Positions 1 through 6,988 of a stretch of 22,601 nt of DNA are shown in pieces. Position numbers and translations under genes: made by a program. Under the pieces are notes generated by a model. It had not been told where the DNA came from. It did not search any database and saw only the letters and a program-made list of their open reading frames with translations. Position 1 is the first letter of the stretch. Every line of letters starts with the position of its first letter. The stretch is from XYC2-FULL-41-22 sp041666465 (lineage in GTDB: Bacteria; Patescibacteriota; Gracilibacteria; UBA1369; UBA12470): the NCBI GenBank assembly GCA_041666465.1, contig JBAYGX010000008.1, forward strand, positions 1 through 22,601, in the 5' to 3' direction.

Positions 1-31
1 AAAAAATATAAAAAAACGGCTTGGACAAGCC
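1..31 (-). terminator. Rho-independent terminator after the exonuclease gene
   Basis: Positions 18-31 form a perfect inverted repeat (GGCTTG, loop GA, CAAGCC). Read on the minus strand, the stem is followed by a T-rich tract (A-rich at 1-17 on plus). This is the usual intrinsic terminator layout. It sits about 50 bases past the stop of the minus-strand exonuclease gene, so it probably ends the rpsP-to-exonuclease transcript or part of it. Confidence 0.7.
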
Positions 32-79
32 AAGAGAAAGGAATTGGGCGCAGCGAAATGTTACTTAAAAACAAAACCG

Positions 80-994
80 TTAAAAAATCAAGCTCATTTG
101 CGTTTCTTCGCGGGCCGGTTCGTTGTTTTTTTTCAATTCCTGCAGTCTGGTAGACAAACTCTTAAACTCAAGATCTCCAAAAATTTTCAAAACTTTTTCA
201 TTGGAAAAATCTTCAACATGACAATCTTCAAGTTTAAAATCAATTTCGACATCATGCACAAGCGTCGCCAAGCTTTTACTCAAAAAAGCAGACTCTTTAC
301 CGGCCTCAAGTTTATCTTTAGCCTTGCCGGAAATCTCAGTCAAGTGTTCATAAATCGCCTCAAGGGTTTCGTATTTCGCCAACATCTCTCCACAAGTCTT
401 TGGTCCTATTCCGCGAACACCGGGGATATTGTCACTTGCGTCACCGCACAAAGCCTTGTAATCAACAACCTGATCCGGGCGCACCCCCAACTTTTCCATT
501 ACCTTTTCAGGAGTGTAATAAAAAACCTCATTATAACCCTTAACCGGAGAGGCAACGGTTACTCGGTCATTAACCAACTGCAAGGTATCGCGATCTCCCG
601 TTACAATCACGCTATCGATATCCATTCCACGAACTTTTTTCACAAGAGTTGCAATCACATCATCAGCCTCGAACCCATCCACTTCGAAAACAGGTATGTT
701 TAAAGCGCGAACGATTTCTCGAATACGAGGGATTTGGACGTAAAGTTCATCGGGAGCCTTGATTCGAGTAGCTTTATAATCCTTGAAAGCCACATGCCTA
801 TGAGTTGGACCTCTTTTGTCAAAAGTAACGGCAATATAATAAGGATTTTCTTTTTTCAGTACACCGAGAAGAACAGTCGTAAAACCGTAAACGGCATTTG
901 TCATCTCTCCGGATTTCGTAAAAAGAGGCCGAATAGCATGAAACCCTCTGTGTATCAACGCATTACCATCAATAATTACAAACTTCTTAGTCAT
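80..994 (-). CDS. Stand-alone 5'-3' exonuclease (Pol I N-terminal-domain family)
   Basis: The 304-residue protein matches the 5'-3' exonuclease / flap-endonuclease domain of DNA polymerase I, which removes RNA primers and flaps. Visible metal-site and DNA-binding motifs are D9 in the first strand, the E-A-D-D cluster (109-112), T-G-D-R-D (132-136), and G-D-A-S-D-N (184-189) running into the helix-hairpin-helix IPGVRGIGPKT. No 3'-5' exonuclease or polymerase domain follows, so it resembles the stand-alone YpcP/ExoIX type rather than full PolA. The last six residues, QMSLIF, fit the bacterial beta-clamp-binding hexapeptide. Its start lies 10 bases after the stop of the pilin-like gene, suggesting one transcript. 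Whether a separate polA exists cannot be seen here. Confidence 0.9.
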   Translation of the reverse strand: MTKKFVIIDGNALIHRGFHAIRPLFTKSGEMTNAVYGFTTVLLGVLKKENPYYIAVTFDKRGPTHRHVAFKDYKATRIKAPDELYVQIPRIREIVRALNIPVFEVDGFEADDVIATLVKKVRGMDIDSVIVTGDRDTLQLVNDRVTVASPVKGYNEVFYYTPEKVMEKLGVRPDQVVDYKALCGDASDNIPGVRGIGPKTCGEMLAKYETLEAIYEHLTEISGKAKDKLEAGKESAFLSKSLATLVHDVEIDFKLEDCHVEDFSNEKVLKIFGDLEFKSLSTRLQELKKNNEPAREETQMSLIF

Positions 995-1004
995 TCTTTT
1001 CTCT

Positions 1005-1358
1005 TTAATTCAAGCTATCTTCATTCGAAGTTGTTTGAGTAATGTTGCTTATAGTGCTCATAACATCTCCCAAGTTGATGTACTTGATGATGTCCAAGCC
1101 CATGGCTTTACCGACAAAATTCACAATAACAACAGACAAAATAGTCACAACTAATCCTATAATGGCATACCTGATGGTGCTAACGGCCTGTTTGATTTTG
1201 TCCTCTTGTCCTCCTGATAAGATGAAAGAAATACCTCCGAAAAATATAAATACGATTGATAAAAATCCGGCAACAATAATAGCATACGCAATTCCTCGAT
1301 TTATAATTTCCACAACATCGTAATTTTGAGCGGCATCCATTATTGTATCGCTAGCCAT
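1005..1358 (-). CDS. Small two-helix membrane protein, T4SS_pilin / VirB2-like
   Basis: This 117-residue protein has two hydrophobic segments (about 23-45 and 63-85) separated by a short polar loop with the sequence SGGQEDKIKQA. The pattern of helix, GG, SGG, charged KI(K)QA and a second helix is typical of the T4SS_pilin / TrbC-VirB2-like proteins common in CPR genomes. Those proteins are related to conjugative pilin subunits, but their role in these organisms is unproven. No other T4SS genes are in the window. A promoter-like sequence lies just upstream at 1391-1419, and the exonuclease gene follows after 10 bases. The family is likely; a pilus function is inference. Confidence 0.75.
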   Translation of the reverse strand: MASDTIMDAAQNYDVVEIINRGIAYAIIVAGFLSIVFIFFGGISFILSGGQEDKIKQAVSTIRYAIIGLVVTILSVVIVNFVGKAMGLDIIKYINLGDVMSTISNITQTTSNEDSLN

Positions 1359-1390
1359 AATTTGTAAGTTAAAGATTTAAACCAGAATAA

Positions 1391-1419
1391 ATTCTAATCG
1401 ATAAGTAAAAAAACGGCAA
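1391..1419 (-). promoter_or_regulatory. Sigma-70-type promoter for the pilin-like gene
   Basis: On the minus strand, TTGCCG (1419-1414) and TAGAAT (1396-1391) are separated by 17 bases. Transcription would start near 1384, about 25 bases before the ATG at 1358. The -10 matches 5 of 6 consensus bases and the -35 matches 4 of 6. Confidence 0.45.
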
Positions 1420-1460
1420 TAGCCAGCAAGCAATCGCGAAGCGACCCATCTTATCAAACT

Positions 1461-1478
1461 GTTTTGCGTAAGCAAAAC
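1461..1478. other. Perfect 7-bp hairpin between khpA and the pilin-like gene
   Basis: GTTTTGC, loop GTAA, GCAAAAC. It lies 28 bases past the khpA stop on the minus strand. No T-tract follows immediately, so it is at best a weak terminator or a 3'-end stabilising stem. A second small stem, TCGC-GAA-GCGA, lies at 1434-1444. Confidence 0.4.
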
Positions 1479-1482
1479 CCTA

Positions 1483-1497
1483 TAAGCTGTAAGTTAC
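1483..1497. repeat. 15-base dispersed repeat, copy 1
   Basis: TAAGCTGTAAGTTAC here is repeated exactly on the minus strand at 15506-15492. Both copies are intergenic, just past or before gene ends. Short GTAAG/GTTAC-type simple repeats may form a dispersed family; only two clear copies are seen here. Confidence 0.4.
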
Positions 1498-1505
1498 AAG
1501 TTTCT

Positions 1506-1811
1506 TTACGCCACTTCGCCTTCAATCATAATCTCCGCCCCGTCAGGTTCCACAATCTTGAGGTTAACCCTTGCGTTGTGTTTGGATCCAATAACCCTCA
1601 AGAGCACTCGGAGAGCTTTCGCGGTCTGCCCATGCTTACCGATAACTTTGCCCATATCTTCTTTGCCAACCCTAAGCGTAATAAGTACGCCCATCTCGTC
1701 AACGATTCGTTCAACGGAAACGGCGTCAGGGTTTTCAACAACCTGTCTGACAAAATACAAAATAAAATCCTTATCAGCGCCGTCAGAGTAGCCGGTGGTA
1801 GATGCGTCCAT
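1506..1811 (-). CDS. khpA: KH-domain RNA-binding protein KhpA (YlqC)
   Basis: A single KH domain spans most of this 101-residue protein. The signature segment MGKVIGKHGQTAKALRVLL carries the GxxG RNA-binding loop (GKHG). KhpA is a small RNA chaperone that works with KhpB, and its gene classically follows rpsP, as it does here. The start at 1811 gives about 15 residues before the usual KDFILYFVRQ beginning, a little longer than typical KhpA (about 75-80 residues). No clear ribosome-binding site supports it, but there is no other ATG nearby. It lies about 130 bases after rpsP and is probably cotranscribed with it. Confidence 0.9.
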   Translation of the reverse strand: MDASTTGYSDGADKDFILYFVRQVVENPDAVSVERIVDEMGVLITLRVGKEDMGKVIGKHGQTAKALRVLLRVIGSKHNARVNLKIVEPDGAEIMIEGEVA

Positions 1812-1940
1812 TTCGGAGGGTTTAAAGGATAATTAGTTATATTATACACCATATTTAAAGTTTGCCAGCTCTTTTTCATGGAAAACCGGTTCGGATATGT
1901 CGAAATAACACTTGCTTGAGTTAGCAAAACTTCATCTCTC

Positions 1941-2288
1941 TTACGCTTTCGGAGCTTCGACAGGTTTTGCGACTACCGGAGCAGCCACTACGGGAGCTTC
2001 GCCTTTCCCTTTTTTCTTCTTGTTCCTTGGATTAATAAACTGGTCCAATCCTTGGACTCCATGTTGTTTAAGAAGAGAAGCGACAGTATCGCTAGGTTTT
2101 GCACCTTTTGTCATCCAATATTGCAAACGATCTTTTTTAACTTCAAGCACTTTTGGTTCAACAAGCGGATTGAAAAATCCAAAAGATTCGATAATCTTAC
2201 CTTTTACAGGCGATGAATGTTCAGCGACAACGATTCTATAGTGCGGACGATTTTTCTTGCCCATTCGGGTGAGTCTGATTCTTAACAC
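1941..2288 (-). CDS. rpsP: 30S ribosomal protein bS16
   Basis: The N-terminal 80 residues are a clear bS16 (MLRIRLTRMGKKNRPHYRIVVAE, DGR-type core replaced by SSPVKGKIIESFGFFNP). bS16 binds 16S rRNA and helps 30S assembly. The 115-residue length exceeds the usual 80-90 because of a low-complexity tail: a lysine/glycine stretch, then an Ala/Pro/Val/Lys-rich tail. Such tails occur in several phyla. The start codon is GTG at 2288, fixed by the conserved N-terminus. The next gene is khpA, as in many bacteria, but rimM and trmD, which often follow, are absent. Confidence 0.97.
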   Translation of the reverse strand: MLRIRLTRMGKKNRPHYRIVVAEHSSPVKGKIIESFGFFNPLVEPKVLEVKKDRLQYWMTKGAKPSDTVASLLKQHGVQGLDQFINPRNKKKKGKGEAPVVAAPVVAKPVEAPKA

Positions 2289-2328
2289 TTAGATAAAAAT
2301 TAAAGAATAATTGGGAAATTGCTCAAAC

Positions 2329-2356
2329 AGTTTAGCTTTAAAACGGCTTAAGTCAA
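2329..2356 (-). promoter_or_regulatory. Probable promoter for rpsP
   Basis: On the minus strand, TTGACT (2356-2351), a 16-base spacer, then TAAACT (2334-2329). This would start transcripts near 2322, about 34 bases before the GTG start of rpsP. The -35 is strong and the -10 moderate. Confidence 0.4.
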
Positions 2357-2401
2357 GGCAAGTTCTCTTCTTTTCATTTCTTCTTCATTCTTCCTCCCCC
2401 T

Positions 2402-2506
2402 CCCCTCTTCACTAGCATCTTAACTATCTTCACTAGTTTACTAGGTCCTCTCTTTTTCTTCTCTTCACTAGCCCACTATCTTCACTAGTTCCTAGGTCCT
2501 CTCTTA
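2402..2506 (-). repeat. CTAG-rich dimeric repeat, copy A (after dciA)
   Basis: Two related units in tandem, read on the minus strand. The first (2506-2459) runs GAGAGGACCTAGGAACTAG, TGAAGATAGTGGG, CTAGTGAAGAG. The second (2455-2402) runs GAGAGGACCTAGTAAACTAG, TGAAGATAGTTAAGATG, CTAGTGAAGAGGGG. The first unit begins directly at the TAA stop of dciA (2506-2504). Six CTAG tetramers lie in about 100 bases. Related copies are at 4011, 15546, 17454 and 18763. Confidence 0.85.
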
Positions 2507-2812
2507 TCCCCTCACTCTCGTCTTAACATCTTTTATCGATCCCTTAAGCGGTCCATCTCTTTCTATAAACTCGATAAACTCATTTTTTTTCATAAAAACT
2601 TCCTGTCCCCACGCTGAATTTTCGCATTCGACAACTAGAATGCCACCCTTAAAAAACAACGGTCTTATTTCAAGATTATCATCGCCCCAAATATGACGAA
2701 CGGCTTTTCGCGCACGATCGCGAATCAAAGAAGCGCGAACCTCTCTGGTAACACCATAAGACCCTATCGCTTTTGGCAATAAATCTTTTAATTGTGAAAA
2801 TCCAAAATTCAT
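2504..2812 (-). CDS. dciA: DciA-like protein (DUF721), putative replicative-helicase loader
   Basis: This 102-residue protein has the DUF721/DciA pattern: a helical start (LKDLLPKAIGSYGVTREV), a WGDDNLEIRPLFFKGGILVVECENSAWGQEVFMKKNEFIEFI core, and a short basic end. DciA family members interact with the DnaB helicase and are the ancestral loader where DnaC/DnaI are absent. It is shorter than many DciA proteins, keeping little beyond the folded core. Its ATG overlaps the stop of the upstream glycosyltransferase gene (ATGA, 2812-2809), so the two are translationally coupled. The stop is immediately followed by the CTAG repeat. Confidence 0.75.
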   Translation of the reverse strand: MNFGFSQLKDLLPKAIGSYGVTREVRASLIRDRARKAVRHIWGDDNLEIRPLFFKGGILVVECENSAWGQEVFMKKNEFIEFIERDGPLKGSIKDVKTRVRG

Positions 2813-3927
2813 ACAACAGACTTATAAATTTCCAAAATATCTTTAGCCATCTTTTTCCAACTAAATTCTTTTACTCTCGCCCTGCCATTCGCTATCAATT
2901 TTTGCCTTAACTCCTCATTTAACCAAATCTTCAAAATCGCATCACTCATGTCGACAGGATCATAAGGGTCAAAAAACACAGCATTGTCCTGTCCGCAAAC
3001 TTCCGGGATACATGCGGCCTTCGAGGCGGCAACCGGAGTTCCGCACGCCATCGCCTCCAGAGGTGGCAGCCCGAACCCTTCATATAAAGACGGGAAAACA
3101 TAAATTTTCGCGGCACTATACAAAACCGGCAAATCTGAATCCGGCACCATGCCCGTAAAAACAATATCGCTCTCAAGTCCCAAATCCTTAATTGTAGACC
3201 TGATTTCAACATACAAAGGATCCTCTTTCCCGGTGATTACAATCTGTCCATCAAAATCAGCATTCTTTTTTAAATAAGAAAAAGCTTTAATTAAATTTAC
3301 CAAATTCTTATGACTTCTCCACACGCCGGTATAGAGCAAAAACGGCTTGATAATGCCATATTTTTTCGCAATCTCCTTCTTGGCATTTTCGTCGGCAGCC
3401 TCATTAAATGACTCATCAACACCTTCATATATAACCGTAGCTTTATCTGCCGGGATTTTCAGGATTTTAGCAAGATCGTTTTTTGTATTTTCGGAAACGG
3501 CGATAATTTTTTTTGCTCGCTTGGTGACAGATCTTATTACGAGTTGATAGGCCAGCCTCCTGTAAAAAGAGGTCATTTTTTTGCCGGGATAAAAATGGAG
3601 AGTCAGATCGTGAATCGTAACAATAGAAGCTCCTTTATAAAAAATAGGCGCATTAAAATGCGTGAAATGCATAACATCAACCTTCTCCTTTTTAAGAAGC
3701 TTCGAAAACCTAAACTGTTCGGCAAAAGAGTAATGCCTCGCGTTCACCAAAACTTTTTTTACATTTTTAGCGGAAGGGGTAAACGATTCATATTCCGGAC
3801 TATTCATGAAAACCACATATTCATTCTCGGAATCAATCTTAAGAAGATTTGAAACAAGTTCGCTTACATAGCGACCGATACCGGTAAACCCGGGACCATA
3901 TATCCTGGCATCTATTCCAATTTTCAT
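2809..3927 (-). CDS. GT4-family glycosyltransferase (GT-B fold)
   Basis: This 372-residue protein is a typical family-4 glycosyltransferase. The N-terminal acceptor half opens with MKIGIDARIYGPGFTGIGRYV (glycine-rich loop) and includes HFTHFNAPIF and TIHDLTLHFYP. The C-terminal donor half includes LLYTGVWRSHKNLVNLIKAF and the E-x7-E motif (EGFGLPPLE) within VFPSLYEGFGLPPLEAMACGTPVA. These enzymes move a sugar from a nucleotide-sugar to an acceptor in polysaccharide or lipid-linked sugar synthesis; the actual substrates cannot be read. It is cytoplasmic or membrane-peripheral. It overlaps dciA by 4 bases, an unrelated function, so the pairing probably reflects compaction. Confidence 0.9.
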   Translation of the reverse strand: MKIGIDARIYGPGFTGIGRYVSELVSNLLKIDSENEYVVFMNSPEYESFTPSAKNVKKVLVNARHYSFAEQFRFSKLLKKEKVDVMHFTHFNAPIFYKGASIVTIHDLTLHFYPGKKMTSFYRRLAYQLVIRSVTKRAKKIIAVSENTKNDLAKILKIPADKATVIYEGVDESFNEAADENAKKEIAKKYGIIKPFLLYTGVWRSHKNLVNLIKAFSYLKKNADFDGQIVITGKEDPLYVEIRSTIKDLGLESDIVFTGMVPDSDLPVLYSAAKIYVFPSLYEGFGLPPLEAMACGTPVAASKAACIPEVCGQDNAVFFDPYDPVDMSDAILKIWLNEELRQKLIANGRARVKEFSWKKMAKDILEIYKSVV

Positions 3928-4010
3928 AGGATTGTGAATTAGAAGGCCCGACGATGTTACAACAAATTCATCGTTTTTACCAATCCCTCTTCTCTTAATC
4001 TTCTCTTCAT

Positions 4011-4082
4011 CCCCTCTTCACTAGTTCACTATCTTTACTAGAAACTAGGTCCTAGAATTTCGCTAGCTTACTAAGTCCTCTC
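4011..4082 (-). repeat. CTAG-rich dimeric repeat, copy B (inside the 3' end of queG)
   Basis: On the minus strand this copy begins inside queG (AGAGGACTTAGTAAG, CTAGCGAAATT). It continues with a second unit, CTAGGACCTAGTTTCTAG, TAAAGATAGTGAACTAG, TGAAGAGGGG. The first unit is a shortened version. Purine-rich sequence similar to that beyond the other copies (GGGGATGAAGAGAAG) continues to about 3985. Five CTAG tetramers are present. The queG stop (TAG) is made by this element. Confidence 0.8.
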
Positions 4083-4924
4083 AGATTTCTCTTAATCGGA
4101 CTTTTTTTGAAAAATTCCGCATCCGGCAAAGCTTCCAACGACAAACTCTCAATTTTCGGATTAAACCTGTTTGTTTTTTTCGCCCTGATATTGTGAGGGC
4201 AAACCTCTTGGCATTTGTCGCATCCGAAACAAAACTTCTGACCTGCGACCATGGATTTTTCCGCATCGGAAAAATCTCCCCTCTTCTCAATCGTCAAATA
4301 AGAAATACATTTTCTCGAATCAACACAGCCCTCGCTTAACGCGCCGGTTGGACAAGACTCGATACACCGACGACAAACTCCGCAACTCCCAGCGGCTCTA
4401 CTGCTCGTAGGCTCAAACTCGATTTTTGAAAAAATTACAGTAAGCAAAACCCACGATCCGAATTCACGCGTGATAAGACAAGTGTTTTTTCCAACGAATC
4501 CGAGTCCGGCTTTGACCGCAAAATATCTTTCAAAAACAGCCCCGGTGTCCGTATACCACTTCGGATCATCGTCATAATTTTTAACCAAAAAATCGCAAAC
4601 CGATTTACACATTCCGCCAATAATTTCATGATAATCATCGCCCCATGCATATCGCGCTACCAACCCGGCAGAAGCCTCGTGATCGCCCGGATAATAATTT
4701 ACCCCAAGGCAAATTACGCTTTTAACTCCATCGAGAATTAAATTCGGATTAGCTCTTTTATCAAAACCTCTCTGAAGCCATCCATTCATGTCCGCACCGC
4801 ACCCTTCCGCAAGCCAGTTTCTGAAAAAATCAAATTCGGATTTTTCAACATAAGGATTGGAGATACCAAACAAATCGAAACCGGACGAAAAACATTGTGC
4901 GCGAATTTTTTCTGCATCAATCAT
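4052..4924 (-). CDS. queG: Epoxyqueuosine reductase QueG
   Basis: QueG reduces epoxyqueuosine to queuosine in tRNA anticodons, using cobalamin and two [4Fe-4S] clusters. Visible hallmarks are: YARYAWGDDYHEIIG-like segment (ARYAWGDDYHEII); DTGAVFERYFAVKAGLGFVGKNTCLI, containing the conserved GxGxxGKN; a first ferredoxin-like cysteine set CGVCRRCIESCPTGAL; and a second, CFGCDKCQEVCPHN. At 290 residues it lacks the C-terminal HEAT-like extension of longer QueG proteins. The normal end SPIKR is followed by NLRGLSKLAKF, and those last residues and the TAG stop are encoded by repeat copy B. It shares a 41-61 base divergent promoter region with the hpf-like gene. Confidence 0.92.
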   Translation of the reverse strand: MIDAEKIRAQCFSSGFDLFGISNPYVEKSEFDFFRNWLAEGCGADMNGWLQRGFDKRANPNLILDGVKSVICLGVNYYPGDHEASAGLVARYAWGDDYHEIIGGMCKSVCDFLVKNYDDDPKWYTDTGAVFERYFAVKAGLGFVGKNTCLITREFGSWVLLTVIFSKIEFEPTSSRAAGSCGVCRRCIESCPTGALSEGCVDSRKCISYLTIEKRGDFSDAEKSMVAGQKFCFGCDKCQEVCPHNIRAKKTNRFNPKIESLSLEALPDAEFFKKSPIKRNLRGLSKLAKF

Positions 4925-4931
4925 GATAATA

Positions 4932-4961
4932 TTGCGTTAGCAAAACACATCTCCTATTATA
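4932..4961. promoter_or_regulatory. Divergent promoters with overlapping, symmetric -10 elements
   Basis: Plus strand: TTGCGT (4932-4937), 17-base spacer, TATTAT (4955-4960), predicting a start near 4967. Minus strand: TATAAT (4961-4956), a perfect -10, predicting a start near 4949, some 25 bases before the queG ATG; its -35 region is only T-rich. The two -10 boxes share six of seven bases (TATTATA). The plus-strand start would lie at or after the ATG at 4966, favouring the ATG at 4987 for hpf. Confidence 0.5.
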
Positions 4962-4986
4962 GAACATGATAATTAATAAAAAAAAC

Positions 4987-5352
4987 ATGGCTCAAACCAA
5001 AAAAGCAAAAACATCCGTCAAAAAAGAACCTGTTAAGTCGCTGCCGACAAATATAACTGCGAAGAACCTTACAAACTGGGAGAAAAAGCAGTTTGTGGAC
5101 TATTTAATAAAAAAAGAAGGCAGGATCTCGAAGTTGACCAAGCATTTTTCGGAAGATTCGGTTTTGTTAACAGCTTCGGTTGAGAAATTCGAGAAACATA
5201 CGGCATTCAAAGTGCTCTTGAAGCTTACAATCCCATCCGACATGATTATTGCCGAAGAATCTGCGCACGCGATGACAAAAGGGCTTGATGACGCGACGGA
5301 TAGGTTGATAACACAACTGAAAAAGCACATAGATAAGGTAAAAAATAAATGA
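4987..5352 (+). CDS. hpf: Ribosome hibernation promoting factor-like protein (HPF/RaiA, short form)
   Basis: The protein (121 residues from the ATG at 4987) has a basic Lys-rich start. An S30AE/HPF-like domain follows: ITAKNLTNWEKKQFVDYLIKK, then ASVEKFEKHTAFKVLLKLTIP, then the characteristic helix with ESAHAMTKGLDDATDRLITQLKKHIDK. HPF binds the 30S decoding region to inactivate or dimerise ribosomes in starvation. The length fits the short form with no C-terminal dimerisation domain. An ATG at 4966 would add seven residues, but it sits at the predicted transcription start, so I prefer 4987. The stop overlaps the rny start (ATGA), linking ribosome storage to mRNA decay. Similarity is moderate. 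Confidence 0.75.
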   Translation: MAQTKKAKTSVKKEPVKSLPTNITAKNLTNWEKKQFVDYLIKKEGRISKLTKHFSEDSVLLTASVEKFEKHTAFKVLLKLTIPSDMIIAEESAHAMTKGLDDATDRLITQLKKHIDKVKNK

Positions 5353-6881
5353 ATAATCTAAATACGATATTGGCAATTTCCGGGGCTCTGCTTGGGGCGG
5401 GGCTTAGTTTAATGCTGATAAAAGTTAATAAAAACTACAGACAGGAACTCGAAAAAACCGCGAGAGAAATTCTCGAAAAAGGAGTCCAGGCGGCAAAAAC
5501 CTTGGTTGAAACCACGCACTCTCGGGCAAAAGAAATCAAGGAAACGGCGCAAGAAGAAAACAAGAGGATGGAAGAACAAATGGAGGCGCTAAAAAAGAAC
5601 TTGGATTTCAAAGGGAAAATTCTTGAAAAAAGAGAACAAAGAAACGCATCGATATCGATGACGATAAACCAGGTTAAGAAAGAGGCGGATGTCTTGAGTG
5701 AAGATATAAACAAGTCGGAACTTGAAATGGTCGAAAGCCTGAAGAAAAAAACCGGGCTGGATTCGGAATCGGCAAAAAAAGTATTAATAGACAAATTCGA
5801 CAAACAGTTGGAGTTGGAAAAGATAAATTTAATTCAAAAAATAGAAGAAAACGCGAACGAGGATTCCATGAATATCGCCAAAAACATACTCAGGGGAATA
5901 ATCCAGCGCATCACATCTCCAAGCTCGGTCGATAAACATTCGACAGGTATAAAAATTAAAAAAGACAGGTTCAAGGGTCTTCTTATCGGGAAGGGTGGAA
6001 AAAATATTGAATTTTTCGAAAGCCAATTCAAAGATGTCAGCGTTATTTTCAACCTTGAACCGGAAATGATTTATGTCGGAGGACTTAACTTGGTAAATAG
6101 GAATATTGCGAAAAACGCGATAGAAAAACTCGATAAAAGCAAAAAAGATTTTGATCAAGTCGGGATAAGTAAAGCGATTGAAGAAGCGAAGAAAGATATG
6201 GATCGAGATCTTTTGAAAATCGGCGAAGAAGCGATAAAAATAGCCAAAGTAACCGAAAAAGTTCCACAAGATTTAGTTAAACTTGTTGGAAGATTGAAAT
6301 TCAGAACGAGCTTCGGGCAAAATGTTCTCCAGCATTCAATAGAAATGGCGGCGATGGCGGCAATGCTTGCATCCGAAATGGGAGCCAATATGGAGAGGGC
6401 GAAAATCGCGGCGTTTTTCCACGATATAGGCAAGGCTATAGACCACGAAGTTGGTGGAAGTCATGATCAGCTTACAAAAGAAATACTTGAAAAATTTAAT
6501 TTCGATCCGGAAATAGTTCATGCGGCATACGCGCATCACGACGCCGAACCGGCGCGAACGCCGGAAGCGATGTTGGTGAAAGCGGCGGACGCGATTTCAG
6601 CCGGACGACCTGGAGCAAGGCAAGAATCGTTAACAAGTTACCTGGACAGAATCCAGAAACTCGAAGAAACTGCAAAAAGCTTCGAAGGTGTCAAAAAAGT
6701 ATTTGCGATTTCAGCGGGCAGAGAACTTCGCATAATAGTTGATGAGGATAGAATAACCGACGAGCAAATAAAAGAGATGGCTCAATCGGCTGCTCATAAA
6801 ATAGAAGAAGACTTGAGCTATCCGGGAAAAATAAAAGTTAATGTTATCAGACGAACGGAAGCTATCGATTACGCTAAATAG
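5349..6881 (+). CDS. rny: Ribonuclease Y
   Basis: RNase Y is the membrane-anchored endoribonuclease that starts mRNA decay. All four parts are visible in 510 residues: an N-terminal transmembrane helix (about 5-25); a long charged coiled coil (about 30-180, rich in E/K); a KH domain with loop GKGGKN (214-219), where the usual form is GREGRN; and an HD domain with H329, H358-D359 (FFHDIGKAIDHE), AYAHHDAEP and KAADAISAGRPGARQE. The usual C-terminal domain follows (ELRIIVDEDRITDE, SYPGKIKVNVIR). Length matches the family (about 510-520). It overlaps the hpf-like gene by 4 bases and ends in a hairpin. Confidence 0.97.
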   Translation: MNNLNTILAISGALLGAGLSLMLIKVNKNYRQELEKTAREILEKGVQAAKTLVETTHSRAKEIKETAQEENKRMEEQMEALKKNLDFKGKILEKREQRNASISMTINQVKKEADVLSEDINKSELEMVESLKKKTGLDSESAKKVLIDKFDKQLELEKINLIQKIEENANEDSMNIAKNILRGIIQRITSPSSVDKHSTGIKIKKDRFKGLLIGKGGKNIEFFESQFKDVSVIFNLEPEMIYVGGLNLVNRNIAKNAIEKLDKSKKDFDQVGISKAIEEAKKDMDRDLLKIGEEAIKIAKVTEKVPQDLVKLVGRLKFRTSFGQNVLQHSIEMAAMAAMLASEMGANMERAKIAAFFHDIGKAIDHEVGGSHDQLTKEILEKFNFDPEIVHAAYAHHDAEPARTPEAMLVKAADAISAGRPGARQESLTSYLDRIQKLEETAKSFEGVKKVFAISAGRELRIIVDEDRITDEQIKEMAQSAAHKIEEDLSYPGKIKVNVIRRTEAIDYAK

Positions 6882-6897
6882 CCGTCCGAAGGACGGC
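6881..6897. other. Perfect 7-bp hairpin at the rny stop codon
   Basis: GCCGTCC, loop GAA, GGACGGC begins at the last base of the rny TAG stop. The following sequence is A-rich, not T-rich, so it is not a standard terminator on the plus strand. It may protect the 3' end or pause RNA polymerase. Confidence 0.5.
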
Positions 6898-6930
6898 CTA
6901 AAAAAACTAGGAATTAGTAAGAAAAATTAT

Positions 6931-6943
6931 TCTGCGAAGCAGA
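6931..6943. other. Small GAA-loop hairpin upstream of the YtxH-like gene
   Basis: TCTGC, loop GAA, GCAGA. It has the same loop as the hairpins at 6881 and 22386. It lies 45 bases before the next ATG. Function unknown. Confidence 0.3.
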
Positions 6944-6988
6944 TAGAAAAAACATCGAAAATATTTAGATAAAATTAATCATTACAGC

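Noticed and set aside
44..703. Long open frame on the plus strand opposite the exonuclease gene
   Set aside because: It is antisense to a gene with clear conserved motifs, and its own product has no recognisable domain; treated as a shadow frame. The same applies to other overlapping frames, such as 5435-5803 (minus) opposite rny.
2402..2506. CTAG repeats as intrinsic terminators
   Set aside because: The transcribed (minus) strand is purine-rich with no U-tract after the short stems. The possible stems (CTAG-CTAG, AACTA-TAGTT) are only 4-5 bp.
3949..3977. ACGATG/CATCGT stem followed by T-run as a plus-strand terminator
   Set aside because: There is no plus-strand gene upstream for it to end, and the 12-base loop makes it weak.
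4966..4986. ATG at 4966 as the hpf start
   Set aside because: It lies at the predicted transcription start. The ATG at 4987 gives a better leader. The choice rests on the promoter prediction.
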